A DNA stretch of 64,000 bases, taken from assembly GCA_014925825.1 (NCBI GenBank), contig JACGCK010000013.1, forward strand, positions 62,001 to 126,000, written 5' to 3'. Every line of letters starts with the position of its first letter. The stretch's first letter is position 1. The notes beneath the pieces are model-generated. The model was not told where the DNA came from. It made no database searches and worked only from the letters and a program-made list of their open reading frames with translations. Of the stretch, positions 54,746-64,000 are shown piece after piece. The position numbers were made by a program, and so were the translations under genes. Source of the stretch: Pholiota molesta (lineage: Eukaryota > Basidiomycota > Agaricomycetes > Agaricales > Strophariaceae).

Positions 54746-55331
54746 TCTAAAAGAGTGGGCAAACAGTATCCCTGGGGTGTATCTTCCGACGGAGGTTGAA
54801 TGGAATTCATGTAGGGTTCATGAATGAGCACTGTCAAACTTTTAGCCCTATTTACATCGACTTTCATACCTCCCATCCATATTAGACCTATACATTCAAG
54901 GCCTGGGGAAGAAACTTTACATTAATAGACATGAATTGAATTAAGTATGCCGCGGGGACCGGCGGGGTGCACCAGAGGCAGGCTCAAAGTGTGGAATGCC
55001 GTGGGAACATTTACGTAGCGTGGTTGGATGCGCGTCTTGTCATTTGCGCTACGCGTCGAACTTCTGACTTCTGACTTGGCCATACTTGAACAACTTGGTA
55101 CTTCACGTAAACCTACGACGACAAAGCTCGTGTATCCTCGGAATTTCCACCTTCGTCGTCTACGTGATATTGGTAATTCTCGCAGCCCTGTTGATCTCCC
55201 GACCCGATTTCTTCCAGGTCACAGCTGGACGTTTGTCAGACGAATTCAGGAAACTTCTGGTCTGGCTCTTCTTCCTTCAAATTCTGAAACGCTTATCTCT
55301 ATTGGCATTTATTTTGGGTGGGAGAAGAGAG
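54746..55331. other. Intergenic, upstream of terpene-synthase-like gene
   Basis: No certain gene. Open frames continue to the left of the ATG at 55332 (to about 55030) but lack the family's N-terminal features. The 5' flank of the tRNA gene lies at its left end. Confidence 0.4.
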
Positions 55332-56596
55332 ATGTCAACCAGCCAGAGTTTTCAGCTCCCAGACCTGTTGAACATCATCGGTTCTCTTGAGCTTCGGACC
55401 AACCCTCACTGCCGTTCCTCTACGGACGCATCCGAAAAATGGATATGCAAAGAACTCCACGCGCTCTCCGAAAGCGAACTCACTTCCCTGCGTGCTGCAA
55501 AAATCGGCCTCCTCGCTGGCCTCTGCTTTCCAACATGCGACGCGCCCCAGCTGCGCCTGCTCATAGACTTCATGACGCTGTTGTTCTACTCTTCGATCCC
55601 AGGAACAAACGGCAGACGCAGCTTGTGGGCTCCACGCGCAGGAAAGGCGGATGCGGACGCGGACGAATCAGAGAGTGGGATAGATATACTGGGAAGCCAC
55701 GACCTCCTCAAACAGTTAGTCTGTGCCGTATCCCTTCTACCAAGGCGTATATGTAATTCAGCCGCGATTCCTCCAGTGCCGTCCATTCGCAGATCAAGCA
55801 TCTGTCCACGGATGCACCCGCGTCGTGGAAGGCGCTCTTCGCTCAATCAGCGTGCTCCTTCCGCACTGCTCAGGAGCAGCTGCTCAGGAGCAGCTGCTCT
55901 TTGATCCGACACCGAAGAGCGTGAGCATGCCGTCCGTGGAAGCGTACGTCGCGGCGCGCAGAGAGCTGTACGGGAGCAGCATGACGCTGGGTATCGCCGA
56001 GCTTCTGCAGGTATTTCAGTTGCCAGACTTCCCCCCGGAGGCGCGCGGGGGGCCTGCCGGCGCCGTCGTGCTGGCCATGGGAGAGCTGAAGCGGGCGGCG
56101 TTCGATGTCATTGCGTGGTCCACGGTAACTGCCTTACTAAGTCCTCGGACGCCCTTCGCCCTGCAGCCGCTGCTGACACCACCCCCTCCCAGGATGTCGT
56201 CTCCTATCAACGGGGCAACAACGCCAACTTGGTGGCGGTGCTCATGGTGCACCGGAGTCTCTCGGTGCAGGCGCGATGAACGTCTGCGGGCAGATGATCA
56301 GGGGCAAGTTCGCGTCCTTCTGCGAGCTTGAACAACGCATTTTGGGATTGTTAGTGCGGCCGCAAGGAACGATCGCTGCCCTCTGCGAGTTTTCGCGAGC
56401 CTGGATGGGTTCGCCGCAGAACGCCGTATCACAGGATCAGGAAGCCGCTGTGAGGCGGTATATTAAGGCATTGCAGGACTGCATCGTGGGCACTGTTCAT
56501 TGGATTTACGAAACTGAGTTGTTCTTTGGGAAGAAGGGCAGCGAGATTCGGAACTTTGGATGGATTTTTGTGGATCAGGCTCCCGGTGATGCATGA
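55332..56596 (+). CDS. Sesquiterpene-synthase-like gene (class I terpene cyclase fold), broken frame
   Basis: ATG 55332: MSTSQSFQLPDLLNIIGSLE, NPHCRSSTDASEKW and IGLLAGLCFPTCDAPQLRLL, then IDFMTLLF, where fungal enzymes have their DDxxD/DExxD motif. Later exons give PSVEAYVAARRELYGSSMTL, LGIAELLQVF.LPD, FDVIAWST, an intron, DVVSYQRGNNANLVAVLM (place of the NSE triad), VRRYIKALQDCIVGTVHWIY (RY pair) and ETELFFGKKGSEI. Order and spacing are those of basidiomycete sesquiterpene synthases. The second metal motif is altered (T-D-V-V-S-Y-x-x-G instead of N-D-x-x-S-x-x-x-E). A 14-bp perfect tandem duplication (55871-55898) and a missing base at 56269-56271 break the frame. Possibly a pseudogene, or partly sequence error. 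The stop is at 56594-56596. Confidence 0.7.
55871..55898 (+). repeat. 14-bp perfect tandem duplication CAGGAGCAGCTGCT
   Basis: Two adjoining copies, inside the terpene-synthase-like exon. Reading with a single copy joins TAQEQLLFDPTPKSVSMPSV in one frame; two copies (28 bp instead of 14) break it. The unit contains the palindrome AGCAGCTGCT, which favours slippage. Confidence 0.85.
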
Positions 56597-56936
56597 CTAG
56601 TGCTCTGATTGCTCTATTACATCTATCTTTGGCTTGTGAACTTATTTAGTACAATGATGCCTTAGATGATTATATACGGCCATGTCTCCACCGCCCGTAG
56701 CGTTTGAATGCCTGATTTCATAAATAGGAATTGTTGTCTCAATGACCGGGTCCTATCGTAATAATGGTACAATATGTGGGTTTCTGTCATAATAACTATA
56801 AAGTGAAGAGAAAAAGAAGTTGCAAGCCGAGTGTCCGAAAGAACTTGATCGTCTTCCTCCCAATAAGCTGAATAACCAGTGGGAGTAGAAGTCAAATTTT
56901 ATACGCCGGGCGCCATGCATTGGTATTGATGTAAAA
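56597..56936. other. Convergent intergenic
   Basis: 3' regions of the terpene-synthase-like gene and the F-box gene. AT-rich, no gene. Confidence 0.5.
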
Positions 56937-58585
56937 TTATAGTGGCAGATATTTTGGCAGACATCGAACAATAGATTGCTGACAAGGCCATCGCGACTGA
57001 TCATCCTGACGCGAGCAGCGCAGGATGACTTGCCATAGAGATGACCAAGACGAAAAGATCCTGCCGTCCAATTCCTCCGTGAATCCAATCTGCATGCCGT
57101 GCTTCAGTGACACATCCAATGTATACAGACAGTAAGTCCGCAGAACATACCACATTCGTCGCCCCCGAGCTGCCGACCCAGCGGTACGTGAGGTCGAGGG
57201 TATGCAGGCCGGGAAGGGAGGCGGCCAGGATATCTAATAGCGTCACATTGAGCACATGCACCTCCAGGACGAGGCGCCGCGGGCACGGGTGCCCTGCGAA
57301 AACGGGTGCAGCAGCACGCGGAGGTCCTCCAGCGCGATGATGCACCCCAGGATTCCCAGCGACTCGACGTCCTTGGCCGCGGCCCCAATGCGCGGGACGG
57401 CGGGCATCACGCGCTTCCCGCCCGACCCGACGATGTTGAGCCCGAGCTCGAGGGAGTGCAGGTGCTGGAACGCCACGCCGCCGAACGCGCGCCCCAGCCA
57501 GTCCTCCGTCGTCGCGCACGCCGCGCTGGGCTGCGCGGGCGCCGGGCGGCTCGGGCCCAGCGCGGACTGGTAGCAGCAGTACTGCGGCGAGAAGGCGAGG
57601 TTCGCGAGGGTGTCTTTGTGCAGGTGCAGGAAGTGGTGGAGCCCGGTAGGGTCGACAACGTGCCGGGGATCGCAGGGCACGAGCAGGGCGAGACGCGCGA
57701 GCAGCGGAAAATACGTGAGATTCGCGTAAAGCCAGGAGAAGTCGAGGTGGGCGATGGACGAGATGGACAAGCTCCGCAGGGAGAGCGCCAGGCGGTTGAC
57801 GAAGGCCGCGAGGCGCTCGAGCGCCTGCTGCGTCTCGTGGCCTGGACCGCCCCATGTCCCGTAGCGGGCATCGGAGCAGGAGAGGTGGAGGTAAGCTCTT
57901 GGACGCGGTCCAAGCCCGTCAAGGGGGGAACCATATCGCACAGATGGCCGAGCGTCATGTTGAGCTTGATGGACCGTAGATTGTGGCCATACAAGGGCCA
58001 AATCGCACTCAGCAGCGGCAGGCAGAACGAGCGCTCGGACTCGACACCATGGTCCCATTCGATCGCGTATTCTTCGATGGCTGAAAGATGTGCGAGCGCG
58101 TCGAGGAAGCGGTCCGCTAGCTCGGTGTCCTCTTCGAGCAGGGTGCGTTCGGTCCTGAGACTTGGGATGGCTTAGCAGGCTGATAGGGCGATGATAGCCC
58201 TCTTACCGAAAGGAGTCGGGCCAGTAGCGATTTTTTACGGAACGCTGACGGCGGTTAGTTTTTCCGGCCCTCAGGCATGCGGATCTGACTGCCTTGGGAT
58301 GCACAGTCAGCGAGCGCACTCGAGCTGCTACTGAAGGATCTCGCCTGCGGAATCAGTCAGCAATTGAATGCAACTCAGTAGACAAGGACGTACTCGATGC
58401 GGGATAATTTTCGGATGAGTGGGCCCGGATGGTCATCGTCAATAGTTAATTGGCGGTAACGTCTGTCTGTTACAAGATCTAGAAAGAGACGGTTGACGGA
58501 TTCGAGACGAAATAAATCAGTGTCGGGGATGTATTGTGCAATGCGAAGCCACAGTTCTGTGGGGAGTTCGATGACATGAGGTAAT
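56937..58585 (-). CDS. F-box protein with leucine-rich C-terminal part
   Basis: The first recognised exon (starting at 58585 after an acceptor CCAG) reads RLPHVIELPTELWLRIAQYI, then TDLFRLESVNRLFLDLVTDR, a typical agaricomycete F-box. The initiating exon is upstream (before about 58740) and not identified. Downstream are LRR-like repeats: LRSIKLNMTLGHLCDMVPPL, LSLRSLSISSIAHLDFSWLY, FQHLHSLELGLNIVGSGGKR and LPGLHTLDLTYRWVGSSGA. The last intron (GTATGT near 57150) leads to GMQIGFTEELDGR and the stop at 56937; without it a stop lies at 57001. F-box proteins select targets for SCF ubiquitin ligases. Frames change at 57890 (GG) and 57292-57294 (CCC), each cured by one base. Confidence 0.7.
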
Positions 58586-59043
58586 CTGGAAAGATGGGGG
58601 ATTAGTGGCTTCTACCACGAGTTGAGAAATGCTCTAAATTCCGTTTCCGAGGAGCAGTCGAAGGAGCAAAAGATAGCCTGTTATATAAGGCCCCTCAGAG
58701 CTGCATTGGGTCTCCTGGCAGGGAAGCTTCTGCATATGGAGTGAGAGAGGAAGTATGAAATGAGATGAGATTGGCACCCAATAAAAATGAAAATGATCAG
58801 CAATGTGGGCCTACCTTGCAGGCTGGCTGTCTCCCTCTATGTAGACGCTCTACTGGCGGTTGTGGGTGTTCCGAAGAGTGTCCTTGGCAGGTCCTGGCAG
58901 ACAGTTGCTATTTGTATGGATTCAGGGTCGTCAATAATTGGCCGAAACTGCCAGTGTCGTAGCGCCGTTGCGGCGATCAGAAAAATATTGCGCCCGCGCC
59001 TTGTCCGCGCCGTTCATTGTTTTCCTTCGTCACCACCACCACC
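58586..59043. other. Divergent promoter region
   Basis: 5' region between the F-box gene (-) and the plus-strand gene at 59044. Probably contains the unidentified first F-box exon (ATG candidate at about 58736, MQKLPCQETQCSSEG, short). Nothing else is seen. Confidence 0.4.
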
Positions 59044-59730
59044 ATGACCGACCTCACCGTCCTCGTCTCCCCGATACCCCTCTACCCAGAGACCCGCGAC
59101 TTCACCTTTGGTCGACGTCAAAAGCCAACGCAGCCTCGGCCGATCATGGTCACCCTTGAAACGGAAATCGAGGAGGCTGACAGCGCGCAAAATTCTCCTA
59201 TTGACAAACCCATCGACACGGACTTCATAAACACCCCTACTTCCCCTCCAAGGCGCCCTCGCACACCTAGAGTAGTAGAACCGCACCTGCTTTCGCCCCC
59301 TGTGAATACGTGGAAGTCGCGGCCACGGCATCGACCCACGAGATCGCACAGCGCACCCCAGAACGGAGAGCCCCAACCCCCGACACCGAGGAGCAACCAC
59401 AGAGAGAGCCTGTGAGATTCAATACGGAGGCGCTTGGTTTCCGACAGCGAAATCCGAATAGAAGCTTCACTTCGTTCTCGACGGTGATCGAAATACCACG
59501 CGAGGTGGCGAGCTTGTTCGTCCGCCTCCACCTCTACGTAAGTCTCAATTTATTTCATGTCTGAACCGAGGCTCCATAAAGATTCTTTTCAGTACGACCT
59601 ACGACCTTTTGGCGGAAGACACGTCGCTCCGGCGTTACAGGTGCATCCTATTCACCAGCATCTCACCTCATCCGGCGTTCAACCTACATCGCTGCTGGAC
59701 TCTCATTTGACGCTCCTATCCACGATCTAA
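59044..59730 (+). CDS. Uncharacterised protein, two exons
   Basis: ATG 59044 reads MTDLTVLVSPIPLYPETRDF and continues through a Pro/Arg-rich, probably disordered part (TPTSPPRRPRTPRVVEPHLL). It then shifts frame near 59300-59380 to PVRFNTEALGFRQRNPNRSF and VIEIPREVASLFVRLHLY. A GTAAGT...TTTTCAG intron leads to YDLRPFGGRHVAPALQVHPI and the stop TAA at 59728-59730. The smooth join of exon 2 supports a real gene of about 210 residues. No domain is recognised. The frame change is again consistent with an indel. Confidence 0.5.
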
Positions 59731-59880
59731 GTGCTCTCTGCGTCGAAAGTCGAGTGGGGTTCATCGTGATTCCACCGATTGATCAAACTCTGCTATAACA
59801 CCCATTAATCTCGACGATAATCCCTGGTGGATGTTGTTCCGAACTTATTTTATTTGCTTGATTTTTTATCTTGCAGCGGA

Positions 59881-62137
59881 ATGGAGTCGTCGGTGGTAGA
59901 TGCTGACTCGCAGAGTCCGTGTCACTCTTTTATCACACCAGCCCCTATGGCGATCACCAGCAGAGTCGCAAAACGACAAACAGGCGTTGCTACGTTGACG
60001 GCTCCCACACCGACACGGCCAACTGAATATTGGCGGCCGCTTCTCTCAGCCGACGTTTCTCCTACTGCCGCAACATCATCAGACATTCCTATCTTTATAT
60101 CCTTTTTATCAACTATACCCTCTACATCCGATTCTAATACAGTGCCCACCGCATCATCATCTACGAGCTCGCAGCTAGATAGCAGTGTCCTGAGCTCTTC
60201 CTCTTCCTCCAAAGTTCAGCTTACCATCTGCAGCACTCAACGCAACCAAATCACCTTTCAACCTCCTCGATCTGTTCCAGCATTCGGCGTAGTCGGCTTT
60301 TTCCTCATAGGACTCGGCATCTGGGTGCTGTACGGATGTTGCACGCGCAAACCGCGCGTCCTCAAAGACGACAGCGAGTTGATCACTGGGCCGCCCTACA
60401 TCAGTCTTCACGGCTCTGGCCCCCCGCGCGATGTGGAACATCGTGGCCAAGACGCAGACATGATCTCCGTCCGCAAATACGGTCAAGCCCAGGTCGATTC
60501 CCAATATCGCTGGCCATCGTACAGCGAACCGCCCGTGTTCGATCAAAAGTCGGGGTTCCATGTCCCGGAGCGATACCTGCACGACCACGGCTACGACGAC
60601 GAGGACGACGAGGACACCACCCTGCTCTCCGCGTCCCTCGAAGCCCCTGGGCGACGCGGCTCCGCCCGCGCCCTCCGCCGTCCTCGTCCACACTCGCAGC
60701 CCCCTGACCGGCCCCCCGCACCAGGCCGTGTCGCGACAGCACTCCAGCGCGACGTCCGCGGCGCTGCACGAGCTGTACGAGAGCGACTCGGAGGAGGACG
60801 CGCGCCGGCGGGCGCAGGAGCCGCCGTGGGAGAGCCTGCGCCATAAGAGCATCAAGCGCGGGATCCTCGACCAGGTCAAGAAGGAGAGCACGTGGATGGA
60901 TTCCGTGCGGTCGTCGCTTATGGGCGTGGGTGCTGCTGCCAGTCCAGAGGCGGCGACGCCCAAGCGGCAGCGCGGGAGTATGGACGTGGGAGAAGACGAG
61001 AAGGGCACGCGTGCGGAGGCGGTGGGTGCGCGCGCGTCGTCGTCGAACAGGGTGCGGAGTGGGGTCGGCAGGCGACGCGGGCATGTACGCGCGAATTCCG
61101 ATGTCCACATCGCAGGCGACTGAACGCAATTGCGAGCGATATCTCCGCGCAAGAGAAAGAGCCCATCCCGTCTTCCGAACGCTCTCATCGCCCACGCCTT
61201 CTCCACTATCCCCCACAAACCAGCTCAGAAGAGTCCACTCGTAATTCCAGTGATATCGTCACCCCGCCTCCGATGCTTGCGCGCGGCCGACGGAGTTACG
61301 CCTGGCTCAAGGACACAGAGGACGAAGACCGATATACGCCGCTCCCCGCGCGTTTGAACAGTCGCAGCAGGAGCCCCAACCGGAGCGAGAGTCGCAGCAG
61401 GAGTAGGAGCAGGAGCAGGAGCACTAGCCCCACCAAACCCCTTCTCGCTCGGCGGGGCACTCCAATCGCCGCGCGGTCTGTCGGGAGTAATACCACTCAT
61501 GCCAATGTTCTTTCTCCGCCTCATGATGAGGATGGACGAACGGGAAAAGAAGAAAGGTACTCCGCGTCCGCACGTGCGCTAGAGATCCTGCCACAGAGCC
61601 CGCCCCAAATCCTGAGCCCGCCATTGGAGAGCCAGATCTGCTTCACGCCCATCCCACCGCTCAATCTCGGTCCGAAGAGCACCAGCGCGACGCGCTCGTC
61701 GTCCCGCAGCGAGTCCACGCAGCCTACGCGGATACCGAGTCCGAAGAAAAAGACATCCGCAGGGAAGACCAGAGACAACAGCCGAAGTCGGAGTAGGCAG
61801 TGTTCCACGGCGCGCTCTAGTGCTGACGACGCCACTGGCCCTTTCTCTCCTCCGGCCTCTGCTTCTGCGTCCACTTCCGCGTCTGCCACTAGAGACGCGT
61901 CTCGGACTGGTCGGCGGCGCCAGATACCATCGCCCAAGGGTGCCGCATCGCCGGCGAGAGGAGACGGAACGCTGTCTCCTCTGCTGACGCGTAGGGGGAT
62001 GTCGAAGGACGAGGTTGGTACGGATAGTATTATGAGGAAGGTCGATCAGATCATGGAGGTTGGTTGGAATGAGAGGGATCTAGGATTGGAAGGCATACGC
62101 AGTTTGAGCCCAACAGGATTTGGAAGGGATGTTTGAC
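59881..62137 (+). CDS. Single-pass membrane protein with Ser/Thr-rich ectodomain and long SR-rich cytoplasmic tail
   Basis: ATG 59881 (MESSVVDADSQSPCHSF), preceded by an intron-like acceptor (TTGCAG). The first 150 residues are Ser/Thr-rich (TASSSTSSQLDSSVLSSSSS). One membrane helix follows (VPAFGVVGFFLIGLGIWVLY) with a basic stop-transfer end (CTRKPR). The cytoplasmic part has an acidic run (DDEDDEDTTLL), HELYESDSEEDARRRAQE and SLRHKSIKRGILDQVKKEST, then a long Ser/Arg tract (SRSRSPNRSESRSRSRSRSR). The C-terminal helix is IMRKVDQIMEVGWNERDLGL, stop at 62135-62137. About 750 residues. Frame shifts at 60644-60647 (CCCC) and 61120 each need one C. The architecture fits uncharacterised agaricomycete membrane proteins; the function is unknown. 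Confidence 0.6.
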
Positions 62138-62550
62138 GCATCGCGGCCAGGCGGTTGTAGAATATCTTGATTTTCGCAGATCTAGAGTTCAATGTACCTG
62201 CTGCAGTATGATGTATGAAAGGGCGTCCGAAGGTCTCCTCGACACCTTGCTGCATGATTTCTCAACATTCTTCATAATTGTCAAGCTGTATCATTAATCA
62301 TTAATCATTAATCATTTCTGAGTAGTTTGGAGGTCGGACTCCCAACGGCATTTCAACAGTCGACAAGGTTGGAGGTCTCAACTTCGATAAATTTTCAATA
62401 TACTAAGTATGTAGTATGGAATCTATGGATGAATCGAAAAGGGCAGCTTTGCTGGAGTGTTTTTGACGAGAGAAAAAGTTTTTTTTTCTTCTTTCTTCAT
62501 TTAAGAGAAAATAAGAGAGAAAAAAATTGTCTTTCGGAAAAATGGGTTCA
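62138..62550. other. Intergenic with ATTAATC tandem repeat
   Basis: About 62291-62317 carries four copies of CATTAAT. The rest is AT-rich spacer up to the tRNA terminator-like T/A runs (TTTTTTTTTCTTC, about 62480). No gene. Confidence 0.5.
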
Positions 62551-62622
62551 TACACTGAAGGGGAGTCGAACCCCTGCCGCTTGCTTGGAAGGCAAGCATG
62601 ATAACCGCTTCACCATCAGTGT
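62551..62622 (-). tRNA. tRNA-Gly (anticodon TCC)
   Basis: Minus-strand ACACTGATGGTGAAGCGG starts the gene. Acceptor stem ACACTGA/TCAGTGT is fully paired, with discriminator A at 62551. The anticodon stem GCTTGC/GCAAGC with loop CTTCCAA gives anticodon TCC. T-arm AGGGG-TTCGACT-CCCCT. 72 nt, no intron. Decodes GGA. Confidence 0.92.
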
Positions 62623-63426
62623 GCGTATTACATGGTCCAAAATTAGTATCAAGCACAACGGCTTGCCACTATAAGTCTAATTCGCAAAGAAGACCGCCAG
62701 TCAACTCTCTGGCAGGAGTGGCTATCAAATTCGAAATAAATGATGATGGTGAGGCAACCAACAGGCCAATATTCCAGATCATATCTTTCTTAATTCATGT
62801 GATGTCGAAAATGAGTCATCTGGAGCGCGGTATTGATATCGGTATTATAATTCTTCTCCTCTTGTATATCTATGCAAGCCAGAATTCAGAATCCGAATTG
62901 ACAGCTGGCTGGCACATATGTACTAAGTACTCTGTATCGGTTTGCCTTCTGTGTGGAGCGAAAGTCGCGAGCGCAAAGAATGTCAATACGTACGGCTTTG
63001 AATTTTGAATTACTACGCCAGATAGGCTTGTGACAGGAAAGATCAACGCGTCAACACTTTGAATTGGTTTATACAATCCGTGTGGAAGCGCCGCATCTCG
63101 ACTCCAAGGAGGAGCATAATACCGAGGCGTACCGGCGCCGCACTTTCAAAGCGTCGTGTTTATGAGATAACAGGACATGTTGTGTCTTGAACGTTTAACC
63201 ATAGTTCTAACTTCTAATTGAAAAGTCATCCTTCAATGTCGAGAAAATACAAAGCAGTATCGAGCGCCCGATTCAAGCCTGAACATGTACGACTCGTCTG
63301 ATAAGTACAAATATATAAGTATCTAATTCCGATAGAAAATCGTTGTGTCTGGACTCTGTGTAGATGCCACATATATTATGGCGATACATGTATAATTGAT
63401 TTAAGAAGCCTGTTCGAGCAGTTGAA
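62623..63426. other. Intergenic
   Basis: Open frames on the plus strand (62598-63008) overlap the tRNA and show no domain. Otherwise AT-rich 3' flank of the P450 gene. No gene. Confidence 0.45.
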
Positions 63427-64000
63427 TCAGCTTGCTTTATGATATCGTACCCATAGGCCACCCTACAATGTCAAAGAAGACATCATCAGTAACATGCAGA
63501 ATAGATCTCAAAAAAATCTTGCAATCGAGTAAAGCGTCAACATACCTTGACATATAAAGTCATAGCAGCACTAGGCCAGATCTTTTCATACGATTGCCGT
63601 CCCTTGCGATTCTTCCACACTTCAGGGGGAACCGAGCCCTCAGGCTGAACCTCAGGCGCCAGTGTGAAGCGGTCAAACTGCTGCAGCAGTCGGACGAGAA
63701 AATAGGACATCTCGTTGTAAGCGTAATTCTGCCCTATACACTAGACGCCCCAATCCTCCCAGTCAGCGAACAACCAACCAACCACCCAGCAGAGGACGCT
63801 ACCACTCACAATCCGCGGGCCAGCGCTGAAGGGCGTGTACATCGCCGGGTTCGCGACGTACTGCGCCACGCGCGCGGGGTCGATCCAGCGCTCGGGGTCG
63901 AACGCATCCGCGTCCGCGCCCCACAGCTGGGGATTGCGCTGCGTCAGCAGCGGGAGGTAGATGATCGTGGTGTCGGCCGGCATGTACAGCGGGCGTGCGT
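63427..64000 (-). CDS. Cytochrome P450 (CYP63-like), 3' end only
   Basis: The gene enters the window at base 64000 on the minus strand. Visible parts: PADTTIIYLPLLTQRNPQLW, then ADAFDPERW (the PERF-like region), and the heme motif TPFSAGPRI|CIGQNYAYNEM. That motif is interrupted by an intron exactly before the heme-binding Cys, and the conserved FxxGxRxCxG reads FSAGPRICIG. A second intron near the end leads to VKGGLWVRYHKAS and TGA at 63427-63429. This C-terminus (MTLYVKGGLW) and the heme region fit the CYP63 type, which hydroxylates alkanes and aromatics in white-rot fungi. The N-terminal two thirds lie outside. Confidence 0.88.

Noticed and set aside
62598..63008. Plus-strand 136-codon frame
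   Set aside because: It overlaps the tRNA-Gly gene, starts within it and has no recognisable features.

Overview
This window is nuclear DNA of a basidiomycete fungus, almost certainly an Agaricomycete (mushroom or wood-decay type). The signs are: many short (about 45-65 nt) GT-AG introns; a DyP peroxidase; a CYP63-like P450; a fungal sesquiterpene-synthase-like gene; a MAGP-like secreted glycoprotein; F-box genes; and a KDZ DNA transposon carrying a TET/JBP dioxygenase, a combination known from Agaricomycetes. No organism name is claimed.

Layout. (1) 1-4.7 kb: one copy of a segmental duplication, with a decayed protein-kinase-like gene and the first codons of a probable NLR/STAND gene, followed by an APH-type phosphotransferase gene. 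(2) 4732-18149: a 13.4-kb Kyakuja-Dileera-Zisupton (KDZ) transposon with inverted termini and a perfect 8-bp target duplication (CTTTTACG). It carries three multi-exon genes: a CxC5/CxC6 KDZ transposase (+), a TET/JBP-family 2-oxoglutarate dioxygenase (-) and a GRF-zinc-finger/alpha-kinase protein (-). Two smaller transposons are nested in it. One is a 942-bp hAT-type MITE that cuts the last coding exon of the TET/JBP gene; the other is a 1.3-kb element flanked by TA. (3) 18.2-22 kb: a small secreted-protein gene and the second, better-preserved copy of the duplicated kinase gene. (4) 22.4-29 kb: DyP peroxidase, a prolyl-4-hydroxylase-like oxygenase, a 135-aa hypothetical gene and a complete magnesium-dependent phosphatase-1 gene. 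(5) 29.5-38.7 kb: CYSTM-like gene, MAGP-like secreted protein and MON2. (6) 39.2-46.7 kb: a tandem array of five same-strand genes for small secreted, probably GPI-anchored cysteine-motif proteins; a relic of one lies at 54 kb. (7) 48-64 kb: SDR oxidoreductase, eIF3a, tRNA-Leu(CAA), sesquiterpene-synthase-like gene, F-box protein, two uncharacterised genes, tRNA-Gly(TCC) and the 3' end of a cytochrome P450.

The KDZ element works as a unit. The transposase should move it, while the dioxygenase (predicted to oxidise 5-methylcytosine) and the zinc-finger kinase are passengers that may counter host DNA methylation or chromatin silencing. The MITE has replaced the dioxygenase C-terminus. Outside the element most neighbours look like ordinary host genes.

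Sequence-quality warning: many conserved genes outside the transposon (MON2, eIF3a, SDR, F-box, terpene synthase and others) have reading-frame breaks. Nearly all are repaired by adding back one base, usually in a short homopolymer. This looks more like base-calling or assembly error than decay, and the affected gene models are given as spans rather than exact coding sequences.
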